DNA of 64,000 nt, taken from the NCBI GenBank assembly GCA_037447655.1, contig JBBHKE010001386.1:90585-154584 (forward strand), written 5' to 3'. The stretch is from Zygnema cylindricum. Taxonomy: Eukaryota > Streptophyta > Zygnematophyceae > Zygnematales > Zygnemataceae. Each line of letters starts with the position of its first letter. Within the stretch, counting starts at the first letter, position 1. The translations under genes were made by a program, and so were the position numbers. Of this stretch, positions 10,276 to 23,800 are shown one piece after another. The notes beneath the pieces are model-generated. The model was given only the letters and a program-made list of their open reading frames with translations, had not been told where the DNA came from and searched no databases.

Positions 10276-11500
10276 CGCGTACTTATGATAGCGTCGACGT
10301 CACTAATTCCAAAACATTCCGCCATGGTTTCCCGATTTTGTTTTTTCGTCCGTTCTCACTCTACTTGCCATCAAATTAAGCTAAAAGACAGCCAAAACAA
10401 ATATTTTTCATAGATCTTTCATTTGATACCTTTCTTGCATTTTTTGATTGCAAGAATTGTGAGATAGACGCGTTAGGTGGAGAGGGAGAGAAAGAGAGGC
10501 GCTTTCACCATCTTCGCTTTTGCGAAATGGCGTCAGTTGGTCGAAACCCCCCTCCACGGGCCCTGTACGGAAAAAAGCGCACGGAAAAAAGTCACGCATA
10601 GGTTGGAAACGTGCAGTGGGTTTTTTCTTTGGTACTCCGCGGACAAAAATTGTCAAAAAATCTGACATGTGCAACAACATCTTCCTATTCGCTCTTCTTT
10701 TTGGACTATATTTAAAATCACCTCGCGAGGTGATTTGACGCAAAGTTTGAACGTGTGATGAAAGGACGCGAAAATGGGTCGAAATGCGCTAAACGACAAA
10801 TTGCATCGCGCTAGTCGACAAAGTTACGTACGTCTAAAGTTTCACTGTAATGTAACTTGTACGGTGCTAATTTCAATTTTTTGGTACGGCTGCGGATTTT
10901 CTCGTTTTTTTCTAAGTTATGAAGGAAAACGACACGAAATAACTGTAACTTTACCACATGCGAAAATACCCTTACCACAGTTGTCAAGTTTTGACGCACT
11001 TGATCGTACGTTTTTGTCCGTCGCTACGCTCCAAATCGTATATTTTATCTGTCGCTACGCTCCAAAAAGGTTGACAGCCGAGCAGTCGGTCAGTTTGGCG
11101 CCTCTGTTTTCGTTTTTTTGCGAAATGAATGGTACGGGATCATTCATTTCCTCATCTCATTCATCATCCATTTCCGGTGTGAATGCAGCAAATTGGGATG
11201 CTCTTCAACGTAGTACGAAGAATCTTCACTACAGTCCAAAATACTTTATCACAGTACCGATTACATGGGGACACCCCCTAAGTGCACGCTTCTCCAGTAT
11301 GGACGCAAATACCTCCTGAAAGGCGAAACGATATAGCCCGACCCCGGCCTCCCGTAAGACATCTAGATTCTGAGGTTAAACATAAATAATTGAATTTCTA
11401 CCGGTTCAATTATCTTCTTGAAGCCATCGTCGTAATGGCTAATGATGCTTTCGTTTATAACCTCCATGTCAAACTTCGCGTGCGAGGATGACATTCGGAC
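10276..11500. other. Gene-free stretch upstream of the LYR gene
   Basis: Contains a perfect 22-bp palindrome at 10715-10736 and a short direct repeat of GTCGCTACGCTCCAAA at about 11022-11066. A segment at ~10957-10976 (ACATGCGAAAATACCCTTAC) resembles the arm of the element at 9648. The open frames have no recognisable family. The promoter of the downstream genes presumably lies at the right end. Confidence 0.4.
10715..10736. repeat. Perfect 22-bp palindrome centred on CGCG
   Basis: The left half AAATCACCTCG is exactly complementary to the right half CGAGGTGATTT with no spacer. Confidence 0.9.
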
Positions 11501-11767
11501 ATGTTCACGGCACCTCGACATTCTGCTGCTTCCCTGAGTCTCTATCGCAGGCTTTTGAGGGAGGCAAGGACGTTTCCAGTTGCAAAAGTTTCACGTAAAG
11601 TGCACCAGAACATTCAAGATTGCTTTAGGTTGTATCTGCAAGAGACTAACCCTGTGACCTTAGATCACATACTAGGAGACGGAGAAGCTGCCCTGAGAGT
11701 TCTCCGACAGTTGAAAAATCTTCCAGATAATCAGTTCAAACTTGTTTTCTCTGACTTCTGTCCATAG
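11501..11767 (+). CDS. Small LYR-motif (Complex1_LYR) protein, 88 aa
   Basis: ATG 11501, TAG 11765-11767, single exon. The LYR motif (SLYRRLLREARTFP) sits at residues ~13-26, followed by a basic helix, then a conserved-looking Phe (CFRLYLQE) and a second helix (GDGEAALRVLRQLKNLP). This matches the size and layout of LYR proteins, which act in mitochondria as adaptors for Fe-S cluster delivery or as assembly factors of respiratory complexes. I cannot say which member it is. No cleavable presequence is obvious, which is common in this family. The stop lies only 102 bp before the ATG of the BIG gene on the same strand, so the ORF may sit within the BIG transcript leader or the two genes may share a promoter. 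Confidence 0.65.
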   Translation: MFTAPRHSAASLSLYRRLLREARTFPVAKVSRKVHQNIQDCFRLYLQETNPVTLDHILGDGEAALRVLRQLKNLPDNQFKLVFSDFCP

Positions 11768-11869
11768 AAACTTCTGTTTTCCATTGTAAGTATAGCTGCT
11801 GCTGCAGATTCGCTTTTTCATCTATAGGATACAGCATTTTTAACGGCGACAAAATCCGTTGACTACCTT

Positions 11870-14800
11870 ATGGCAACAAAGGCGTCCGGCCAGAGTAAGC
11901 TTGCTCGTTTAGTGGTCCCTACATTGGAGAAGATTATTAAGAATGCATCTTGGAGGAAGCATTCGAAGCTAGTACAGGAATGTAAGAATGTCATTGAGTG
12001 GTTTCAGAAGAGGCCTTTGCCTCTTCGTGCAGATCTGTCTAAGGCAGCATCTGCAAATAATGTCTCTCAAGGACCTAGTAAAGTGGAAACTGGCAGTCTT
12101 CAAAGTCCTACAAACGAATCAATCCAAAGCGTCCCTTCGACGCCTAAAGCCATTGTAGAAGTCCCAGCTGGCAGCAATGGGACCACACCGCTAACTCAGC
12201 AGGTCGAGGAAACTTTTGAGAAGGTCCATGAATCTGAACAAGTGGCCGCTGACCAATCCAGTACAGAGACTGTCCCAGAGACTGTTCCTACAGAGCCATT
12301 ACCTGTTCCTACTGAGCCATTACCTGTTCCTACTGAGCCATTACCTGTTCCGGAAAAGGAAGCGACTGCATTATCAAAAGAGGAGGAGAAGAACGGTCTT
12401 CTAGAAAGCTCTCCCTCTCAGGATCAGGACATTAATGCCACCGGTAATGTTGCTGAAGTATCAGCGAGGGAGGAATCACAGAAAGCTGTTGAAGTTGTAC
12501 CTGAATTGCCTGTTTTGTATGATGAAGGAAATCAACCCTATTCGAACGCAGATGCTGAGTTCATCTTGCACCCTTTGCATTCTGCCTGTGAAACCCTTTC
12601 TGCGAAGGTCGTGGAACCTGCGCTAGACTGTTTTCAGAAAATGATTGCCCATGGTCATCTCAGAGGAGAGATGGATCAGGGGCAATCTTTAGTAGAGAGC
12701 AGGCCTCTTTTACGGGTAATGGATTCGGTCTGCCGGTGCTATGACATGGCTGACGAGTCGGTGGAACTTCTTGTGCTTAAAACGTTGTTATCTGCCATAA
12801 CAGCAACTTCTGTACGTGTCCATGGAGAATGTCTATTGAAGGCTGTCCGTACTTGCTACAACATTTTCCTTGGGAGCAAAGTGCCAGTGAACCAGACTAC
12901 TGCTAAAGCGTCCTTGACTCAAATGCTAGTCATTGTATTTCGGAGAATGGAGGCAGATTCATCGACAGTGCCTGTACAGCCTATTGTCGTTGCTGATTTG
13001 ATGGAGCCCGCGGAGAGGTCGTCCTCTGATCAAAATGTGACTCAGTTTGTGCAAAGTTTTATTACTAAAGTAGTACAAGATATCGAAGTTGTATTTACTC
13101 CACCGCCACCTTTGAAGACTATGAAGCATGACGGGGCGTTTGAGACAACAGCAAGTGAAACCAAAGATTCCACTGATTTGTTGGGCGAAACTGATAAAGA
13201 TATGCTGGATGCAAAATATTGGGAAATAAATATGTATAAGACTGCAATGGAGAAAAAAGAAGCCACACCCATTCTTGCCTTGGGTGATATAGATATGGAA
13301 AAAGAAGGTGATTACGATGTTCAAATCACAAACAAGCTCCGGCGGGATGCTTTTCTTGTTTTTCGTGCGCTGTGCAAATTGTCAATGAAAAATCCTCCAC
13401 AAGAAGGTGTTGTAGATCCATTCGCTGTCAGGGGGAAAATTGTGGCTCTGGAGCTCCTTAAAATTGTGCTTGAGAATGCTGGAGCAGTTTTTCGAACAAA
13501 TGAGAGGTGTGTTGGCAACTTGTACTCTGGACCAGTAACTTTTTTAGAGGTTTCAGGATTCTTGGATTGTATGAATTTGAGCAGCTTTGGGGAATTTTGG
13601 GTTGTTTACATTTTTTTGGTATTTTGTCAAATAGTTTTTGACTTTTGTGTGGGTGCCCTCTGGTTTTTTTGGTTTCCAGGTTCTAACTTTTATGGTCGAG
13701 AAATACCTAATCATTCTAAAAAAGTAAAAGCATAACAAAAGATATTTGAATGGATAAGTCTTGAAACTTCTTGTTCTCTGGAGTGAGGTTCTGACATGGG
13801 ATATCATCTTAAACTGTCACATATGGGCCTTATTAGACTGTAAAATACAAACATTTTTTCCCTCTTGCACTAACAATTTTCTTCTTGTGGTTGCAGGTTC
13901 ATAGGTGCTATTAAACAGTACCTTTGCTTATCCCTCCTAAAAAACTCGGCGTCCTCCTTAATGGCCGTTTTTCAGCTTTCATGTTCAATCTTTATGAGTC
14001 TCGTATCACGCTTTCGTGCGGGACTGAAAGCAGAAATTGGTGTTTTCTTTCCCATGATTGTATTGCGTGGCCTTGAAAATGTGCCCCACGCCAATTTTCA
14101 GCAGAAAATGATTGTTTTACGGTTCTTGGAGAAGCTCTGTGTGGACCCTCAAATCCTGGTGGATATTTTTGTAAACTATGACTGTGATGTCGACTCACAA
14201 GACATTTTCGGAAGGTCCATTTCTCCTCCTAGCATGCTCTATCACTTAGAAGTTTGTTTAGACTATGCATTTTGAATAATCTTCTCCTTATTTTCCTGTC
14301 ATCTTGCACTATGGCTTTTGTCTTTTATGGATGAAAAGGTTTAAGATGGAACCCAGTTTTGTTGACCATCCTTCAGCAAAGATGGGAAGAGTAGAGATGG
14401 CGAGGAAGGCAAGGTTTTGATGTTTGGTTGGGCCTTGTTTCTAGTGGATGATGGACTAAACCCACTTTCTACCCTCTTCTGTACATCAGATGCGTCAAGG
14501 GTCAGATTTAATATGTTTTTTTTGAAAGCTTTTAAGCTTTTTTATCTGTTCTTTGAGATAGAAATCCACTCATCTAACTTGAATATTCTGCATTTTACAC
14601 AAAACAGGACGGTAAATGGATTGTTGAAGACTGCTCAAGGAGTATCTCCAGGCTCGGAAAGCACATTGAATCCTGCCCAGGATACTCAACTGAGATTGGC
14701 AGCTATAAAGTGTTTGGTGGGGGTACTGCGTTCTATGGGCAATTGGACCAACCGTCAAATGCGTATCTCCGACAGCATTTCTATGAAGGGAGCAGATGGA

Positions 14801-17800
14801 GATGACTCTGTTTCACATGAGCTGGGTCTTTTATCCACCGATGTGGGTACAGACGAGGGACACTCAGAAAACAATGATGGACGTCAGGAAATGGGCTACA
14901 ATCAAGGAGAACAAACTGAAGTTTCCACTTTTGAGCAGCGTCGTGCGTACAAGCTGGAAGTTCAGGTGGGACTTTGAACCTCTGGCCAGTGTGCCTGTCA
15001 AAAAAAGACAGGGGGGTTGATGTTCGGGTGGTTACTGGTCCAGTTCAGTTGTTACCAGTCCAGTTCTTACTACACCATGCATTGCGTTAATGAAATTGAT
15101 TTAGGACACTAATCAAAGGCATGGACGGGAGGCCCCATGTCAGCCAACCATAAGTTAGAATTGTTGATTCTAAAGTCACTACTTTACACATAATTATTTT
15201 TACTCTAATAGAGATAAGTTTAGTATATCATAGTGTATTTTTGGCCTCTGTTTTTACTTTAAATGTAAGATATGATGATTGCTGGAGTGTCTTTACAATG
15301 GGGTGAGTTGTATGATTGCTTTTTTGAACTGTTAACTCAAATGGACCCAGGTTGTCATCTGCACAGCTTGCTCTCTATTTGCTGTAGAAGTCAAAACTAC
15401 AGGAAGGGATGCATCAGGACAGCAATGTAAAGAGAGAAAAGGGGAAGTATTATGGTAATGGTAGAAAGACCAATGCAAGGAGCTTGCAGGTGTAGTTCCA
15501 AATTGGAATAGGAGTGGGTGAATCAGATGTATTTTAGTTGTTCACACAGTTTTTTCTCCCATCCTGCTCGCTGTCATGCACGTCATTTGGAATGCTTGTC
15601 AAGAGAGAATGTATCGATGGCCTAGCCTGCTGTCGATTTGGACAGACTCCAGAAAACTGCACCCACGGATGTTAAATGTGAAGGATTGTTCATGACATGT
15701 TGGTAAAGCTCGACTTTCGGAAATACGTAAAGAATGCAGTCTGGCTGGTCACCAAACATATGGGCATTCAGGCCAGTTAGCTGATGGCAACTTATTCTGA
15801 TTTGGTTCAGTCTTGAAGCTTGTGATTTTATTTAGACTAACTCAGAAAGTGTCACATATTGACTTGTTTCCTTTGACAATCCTTGCATGATAGGAGTCCA
15901 CGACTTGTAGGTATTAAACCTCCTTACGTTGAAATTACTTCTTGTCTTTGTTCTCAGGAAGGAATCAACCTCTTTAACAAGAAACCATCCAAAGGGATAT
16001 CATTTTTGATTAAGGCAAATAAACTTGGAGAGACTCCAGAGGAGATTGCAACATTCCTGAAGGATACACAGGGACTTGACAAGAGCATGATTGGTGATTA
16101 TTTGGGCGAGCGCGACGACCTTGCAATGAAGGTCATGCATGCATACGTGGATTCGTTCAACTTTCAGGTATATTTGTTCTACGAGATTGTGCATTTTTTT
16201 CCAGGGTTCAGTGTTGTTTTAGAAGACAAATTGTTCGCCACATGCTTGAATGATAGGTTCTTGGGAAGTCTGTTTTAAAGTATGTGATCATGGTATTGTT
16301 CCATGTTATTTGTGTCATTTCCACAGTCCTAAAACCGAATGGATTTTTTTCTTTTTGGGTGATACCCATGTACACATCACCGCTTAGATTTGTTGATGCC
16401 AATCTCTCAAGCTTTTCTAAGTTAAGTCAAGCGAGTTATAAGCTCAAGCGTAAGAAGATAAATATAAATGATTTGTTATTGAGCGACTCGAGAACTGCTG
16501 TAAGTTATACAAGAAGATGAAAATTCTAAAGAAATTGTAATGATCAATGGCTATAAATGTTATTCTACGAAAGTGTTTTTTAATTAACATTGCCAAACAC
16601 TGTTTCTTTGGACGCCATCCATTTTCACAATGTCAAGTTTATTTGCATGATACCCAAGCTATCATGTCTGGAAGTTAAATTGAATTCAACTTCTTTTTGG
16701 CAGCAAAATCTTCGATAGGCAAAAGCTTGTCTTTCTGAGAGCATTCTCATATTTTGCTAATGAAACAGGTTATGGAGTTTGATGAGGCCATCCGGGCGTT
16801 CTTGAACGGTTTTCGATTGCCTGGTGAAGCCCAAAAGATTGATCGCATCATGGAGAAATTTGCAGAGCGATACACCAGGTGTAACACTCGAGCATTTACA
16901 AGTGCAGACACGGCATACATCCTTGCCTATTCTGTTATCATGTTAAACACTGATGCTCACAATCCAATGGTGAAAGTGAAGGTAAGCTCCCCTGGTCTAC
17001 TCTTGCGTCCTTCTCTCTTGGATTTTAGTTTTGGTATTGCTTTGGTTCTCTTCTAAATGGGCTGGATTTAGGACAGAAAACGACGTAAGTTTACTGTTGA
17101 CAGTATTGGTTTTTATTTAATCTATCGCATGTCAGTTTGTTTTTTTAATCTTTGACGATGATTTTTCAAAACAGTCTTTTGTTGTAATTTTTTAGTGATT
17201 TTTGGAGTCATATAGCTTGTGTACCTCCTTGTTCTTTTTCGTATTCTTGGTGTTTGATTTGTCACAGTCGAATATTATTATTATTCTGTTTATTTATGGT
17301 GATGCTTTGGGGCCGTGCTTATTACCTCTGCAGACTGATAGACCGTTTCTAAAACTAAAAGAAAGTAAAAACTTGGACGAAGCAATTCACATACATATTG
17401 TTTCTGAAATGATTTAGAAAGAAACAAGCTAAATGATCAAAAACGAAACGGCGGTATACAAGGAATAAATATGGGAAACGATATCAAAAGTCAACATATT
17501 GCATTTGTTTGCATTTACACTCCCTTCATTTTCATATTTATTTACTTCTTGAAATCCTTCATTCACTCTCCATCCCCATATACAAAAAATAAACCCTACA
17601 GAATCAACTACCAACTACTTAACAAGATTTGTTTATATTGTATTGTTGGTCGATAGTTTGATAATTTTTCGGTTATCAAATTTCGTTAGGAAAATATTGA
17701 TGTGCCACATCGAACCAAGTAATGTGAGAAGGCCATGAGTGGCTGCGATTTTTTTTCTGAACAAAAGTAACTCATTCTGCTTCCATGATGAAAAGCAATT

Positions 17801-20800
17801 ACGAATAATTAGAGAATACTTTAATTCCACAGGAGCTCCACTCAGAGGAAATGTAGAAGACGAAAAGTCTTACAACTGATGGAGAAAGTGTCCCTGTGTT
17901 ACCATTTTAACTATTTTTTAGCCATATTTCAGTCATCATGTCATGTCTCGATGAAGTTCAAAGATTTTGATATTGAGCATGAAGACTTGCTAAGAGCAAG
18001 TGATGGTATGATGTAAATAGTCACATTTGATTTTGCAGGAGTCAGAGAAGGTCGTTTATGCTTGCATAAGAAGTCTGAAGCGTGTATGGATTTTGTGCTA
18101 CTATGCATTTATGGCGCGTTTCAATCTTGCCGTTGAGTTTGCAGCAAAAGCGCTGTAGATGTTGAAGCTGGCAGACACTGGCGTGCGAGAAAAAAGAATG
18201 GATGTGAAGTTGTTATGGGGTCGACCTATTTGTTTGGCTTGTTTTTGCCATATATTTCACGTCCATTTATATTTCTGGAATTTACCCTTGCTCTGTGGAT
18301 AATCCTGCCGTTTTGTGAGTAACAGTTTGTGCCATAACTTGATTACTTATGTTTTATCCACAAAACGACGGTGAATTTCAATGGTGTAATTTCCGTATCG
18401 GAAAACACATCTGCACCTTCGTAATTGATGTGTTTCACATTATCCATACGTCAGTTCCATGATGAAGTATGATATGGAATAAGTAACTTTTCCAGGAGGT
18501 TCTCCATTGTGGATTGTGACGCGATGTTATTACAGTGATTGTTGTGAGGTCAGGAAGGGATGGGCTATATTTGCCCATGAACCTTCTGGCAATTGATTTC
18601 ATTTTTGGTTCAAGTTGAAGTTCCTTGCCCTGGGTATGATTATCTGTCAACTTGTGGCTTTTTGAGAGGCTAGTTCTATTTTTGGATACGATTTGGCCAG
18701 TCTCTGAAAAGTTGAGCCCTCTTTATAAATTAAAGTCCACTGCATAGTCCACCTCATTGTTTGGGGTTGATGGTGTTTCAGTCACATTGTGGCTCAAGCA
18801 GTTTAATATGCCACTGACTAGCAAGAGTAGGTATTTTGCAATCGGAAACTGAACGGTTGTATCAACCATTTAAATGATAACCTTAGACTTTTTCTCGCTC
18901 TCTGTTAGAGGTGAACTATTTCTCCGCCGCAATGCAGTCACTTTTATCTTTGTCTTGCTTCATTTAAAGTGTGTATTGTTGTAGACTATCATGGATTGAA
19001 GGTAGGTCTGTGTGGGAGTTAATTTTTTGCATTCTTTGTTGAACAGATGTCCAAGGCAGAATTCATCAAAAATAACCGCGGCATTGATGATGGAAATGAC
19101 CTCCCGGAGGAGTTTATGAGTGGCCTTTATGACAGAATCAGCAAGAATGAAATTAAAATGAAAGCGGATGTGCTGGTTCCCAACAGACAGGCAGCTCAAC
19201 AAAAGAATACAATGTTGGGTCTTGATGCGATACTTAACCTTGTGGCTGGAAGGAGCCGAACAGCTGCTCCGGAAGAAACGAGTGATGAAGTAATTCGTCA
19301 CATGCAGGATCAGTTTCGCGCTAAGGCAGGAAAATCAGGGTGAGTTTAATTATTTCTATTCAGTGTCTTGCTGACCTCAATTCACCAAAGACCACGAGGG
19401 CATCATTTGCAGTTTGAATTGATGGTAAGTTTTGGAAAGGTGGGATATTCTGATTCCCCTTTGAAAAGTGAATTGACTTTGCAGATTGCAGGCTTCTGTG
19501 ATAATTTATGGTCTCGACCAATCTTTTTTTCCTGTGTTCAGGTCCATATACTATGCTGCTTCTGATGTGGAGATCATTCGACCGATGGTACAAGTGGTGT
19601 GGGCTCCTATGCTGGCAGGTTTTAGTGTTCCTCTAGACAACAGTGAGGACGAGGTCGTGACTTTCCAGTGCCTTGAGGGTTTTCGACATGCCATTCACAT
19701 CACTGCTGTCATGTGCATGCAAACCCAAAGAGATGCTTTTCTTACCTCTCTTGCAAAATTTACTTCCTTGCACTCAGCAGCCGATATCAGACAGAAGAAT
19801 ATCGACGCCATCAAAGTGAGTAATGTCGCAATTACTCATGTTTTTCTGTTAAATTGTATTAACATGTGTCTTGTCGAGAAGGCAACATCACAATTATTTT
19901 GTTGGGCAGATTGAGGTTCATGTCGGCTTTCGATAGATGTTAATCAGCCGTATATCCAGCCATCCTCCTTTCTCATGCGGTAAACTTTTATTAATCTTAG
20001 GTAGCAACCTTTTTAGCCCTTGTGATTGGTTTTTATTAAAGTGGGTCTCCTTATCGTTCCAGGCTGTCATTGCAATTGGTGATGAAGACGGCAACTATTT
20101 GCAAGAGGCTTGGGAACATGTCCTTACATGCGTATCTCGATTTGAACATTTACACCTTATTGGAGAAGGAGCTCCACCAGATGCAACATTCTTTGCAGCT
20201 CCTTTGTCTGAAACGGAAAAGGCCAAACCCAGCAAGCAACCTTCATTACGTCGCAAGGTGCACATCATCATCTGATCAGTTATTCTTAACTGTGGTTTTT
20301 CTTCCTCTTATGGTTTCCCTTTAGTTTTTGTACTAAATATCTGAAGGGCTGACAGCATGAAAGTGTGTGTGGGCTGACTTGCTGGTTCTTTTGTCATTAA
20401 TAGCTCATTTCAGTCAGAAAGTAAAAAAATGACTGTCGTCTCTATGTTGGCTCTCTGGTCGCCTTGTACCGGACGTCAACCGTCAATAAATTTTGGCTGT
20501 TTCTACTGCAGGTCCCTGGCAAACAGGTTCATTTTGAGAGGCTTGCTAGAAGAGGCTCGTATGACAGTACAGGTGTCGGTGGACATGCGACCGGCACTGT
20601 GAGTGCAGAACAAATGAGCAATTTGGTGTCCAATTTGCATCTCCTGGAGCAGATTGGAAGCTTTGAACTTAGTAAAATATTCACACGGAGTGACAGGCTT
20701 AACAGTGAGGCTATTGTAGAATTCGTCAAAGCACTTGTTAAGGTATCGTTGGAGGAGCTGAGGTCTCCATCAGATCCTCGAGTATTCAGTTTGACAAAGA

Positions 20801-23800
20801 TAGTAGAAATTGCGTAAGGACCACAAGCACCTACTTTCTCAGAGCTGGTATTTTATATACATTTATGATGCAGTCTGGCAAATGGGAACTTGAGTTGTTA
20901 ACTTGTGCCGTATTTTGCTGCGGCTTACCCTCAGTATACTTATTGATTCTTGTTCTTCCTGGATTAAATCGATGGAACTGGTATTGAAAGTTAAAATTAT
21001 TTCCTGTTGGGTGTTGGCTGGGTGATGTGGTCAGGCATTTCAACATGTCACGAATTCGACTCGTATGGTCTCGTATATGGGCTGTTTTAGCCGATTATTT
21101 TGTCACAGTGGGGTGTATGGAAAACCTTAGTGTGGCAATGTATGCCATAGACTCGTTACGGCAACTTGCCATGAAGTTCTTGGAGCGGGAAGAACTGGCA
21201 AATTATAACTTCCAAAATGAATTTCTTAAACCGTTTGTAGTTGTTATGCGCCGCAGCAAGAGTGTTGAAATCCGTGAACTAATTATTCGATGCGTCAGTC
21301 AAATGGTTTTTGCTCGTGTGACAAATGTGAAGTCTGGTTGGAAGATTATGTTCATGGTGAGTGAGCTCTAATTTGCTCTGTAGTTTTTTGAGCTAGAAAT
21401 GATATTAGGCGCTTTCTTATTGGGAGTTGGAAACCGATTTTTTTCCCTTTTGTGGGATATTTATCCACTTGAACATTCGGCAACTCTAGCTGTCTATGGC
21501 AGGTTGACCAAATAATTGCTTGTCGTATTTTATTTGGTAGTTGGTAGACTACTCTTATGATTTTGCTGATGTGGGATAGAATTCACTTGTTGTCAAGAAT
21601 AGAGCTAAGGCTACTCCTGTTTCTAAAATACTTGTTCTGGTTTGTGTCTTCCAGGTTTTTACAAATGCAGCAAACGATGACCACAAAAACATTGTTCTGT
21701 TGGCATTTGAGACCATCGAGAAGATTGTTCGTGAATATTTCCCTTATATTACTGAGACTGAAACCACCACTTTTACTGACTGCGTAAACTGCCTTATTGC
21801 CTTCACAAATTCGCGGTTTAACAAAGATGTCAGTCTGAACGCTATTGCGTTTCTGCGTTTCTGTGCCCTCAAACTAGCGGAAGGGGAGTTGGGAGCATCT
21901 GCTTTGGACAAAGATGGAAAGGAACCATTGACAAAAAGGACAGCACAGGCTGGAGACGCTATTGGTGGCATTTTTACAGACGATCACCTCTATTTTTGGT
22001 TCCCTCTACTCGCTGGTGAGTTTAGTTTCTTTAGTGGTTTAGTTTCTTTAAAGGTTTAACTTCTCTATTTTCATCAAAAGTGTCTTATACGTTAAACCTG
22101 TATCTTTTATCTTTCATGTGTTTTTGCAAAAAATGGTCACACACAATCTCAATTTGCAGGTCTCTCTGAATTGACTTTTGATCCACGACCTGATATTCGA
22201 AAAAGTGCGTTGGAGGTTCTGTTCGACACTCTACGATTTCATGGACACATGTTTTCCCCTGCATTGTGGGAAAGGGTCTTCGATTCGGTTCTTTTTCCCA
22301 TTTTTGACTATGTGAGACGTGCAAGTGAACCACGTCCTCCGAATCAAAGGACAGGAGGACAAAATCAAGGACAGAGCGAAAAGGATCAGAGTGAATTAGA
22401 AATGGATGCCTGGCTATATGAAACCTGCACACTGGCTTTGCAGCTAGTTGTAGATCTGTTTGTAAAGTTTTATTCTGTGGTTTCTCCCCTTTTGGGCAAA
22501 ATCCTCACTCTTCTCACTGGATTTATCAAACGACCACACCAAAGTTTGGCAGCAATTGGTGTCGCTGCGTTTGTAAGATTGATGAGCAATGCTGGCGACT
22601 TGTTTTCAGACGATAAATGGAAAGAGGTAATATTCCTGTCCTGGTTTTTCTGCCAGATTTACTCGTTAACTACCGTTCGCAATGGAAAGTTCTGGGGATT
22701 TTTGGTGGTGAGGTTGATTCCTGTCAAAGGGATTGAGCCCAAGTGAATGCCTTCTGGGTTTATGCTTTAGTGTTGACTTTTCGGTGCGTTAAGGTTCAGA
22801 AATTTTGTCTGCTGTCAACCTCAGAGGATGTAGTATGTGTGCCCAAGGATTAGTGTTCCGTACACATTTTCTCATTTTTCGTTTTTTTATGTGCCTGGAA
22901 AAAGGTTCTTGATGCCCTTAGGGATGGAGCCAATTCAACCCTTCCCGATCTCGCTGGAGTTGTGAGAGCATCAGAAGATGAAGATGAGGACGAGATGGAG
23001 TTGGCAAGACAGCAGGAATACAACCATAGTTACGAAGAAGAAGATGAGAGTTTGTGGCAAGGTGGAGGGGCTGTAAATTTACAGCATGCGATTGCCGATG
23101 TGCGCTGTAAAATAGCAGTACAGCTTTTGCTGGTACAGGTGAGTGGTTGATTACGAGGATGATTCTGTTTTTTCCAAAAGACACTTATTTTTAAAGATGA
23201 GCTTAAAGCATCGTCCAGGGTATTATATAGTTAATACGGCTGGTGGCTCAGCAGGATTTTCACTCGGCACCAAGATCAGTGTCTGTTGGTAATGATTATA
23301 TGGATCTTAAACATGTGAATATGTTTTTGACAGATTGTATGTGACATGAAGGCCTAGTCTTGTTTTAATTTTTTATGTTCTGTGAAGTGGTTCGTCACGG
23401 TGTTGGTACACTTTTGAGTGTTTTTCTCCTTCTTGGTGGTGTATGTTGTGTCAGATAGAATGGATAAATGTTTCTGGTTTTTTTTGTTAAAATATCGTCC
23501 AAGCCTGTAAGAAGGGTCGTGGTGAAATGACTCATCACACCACCTCTCGCTGAAGTAGAAAAACATGTGATTATTAAATCATTTCTTGCTTGTTGCCTAA
23601 AATTTCGACAAATAATGTCCTTAGTCACCAACAGTTATTTATCATTTTGTTTTTACACCAGTGACATTATCTCTTGTTGAGACGCAACCATCAATTTCAA
23701 AACTGGGAGAGTGAGAACTTTCAGTCTAAAACTGAACTCGCTTATGCTAATACTGAACCCTTAAACCTGCTGATCTTCTACAGTCTTTTGCTGATTCCTT

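Noticed and set aside
10774-11319. 181-codon open frame upstream of the LYR gene
   Set aside because: No domain, atypical composition, and it contains a nucleotide-level repeat related to the fold-back element; likely chance.
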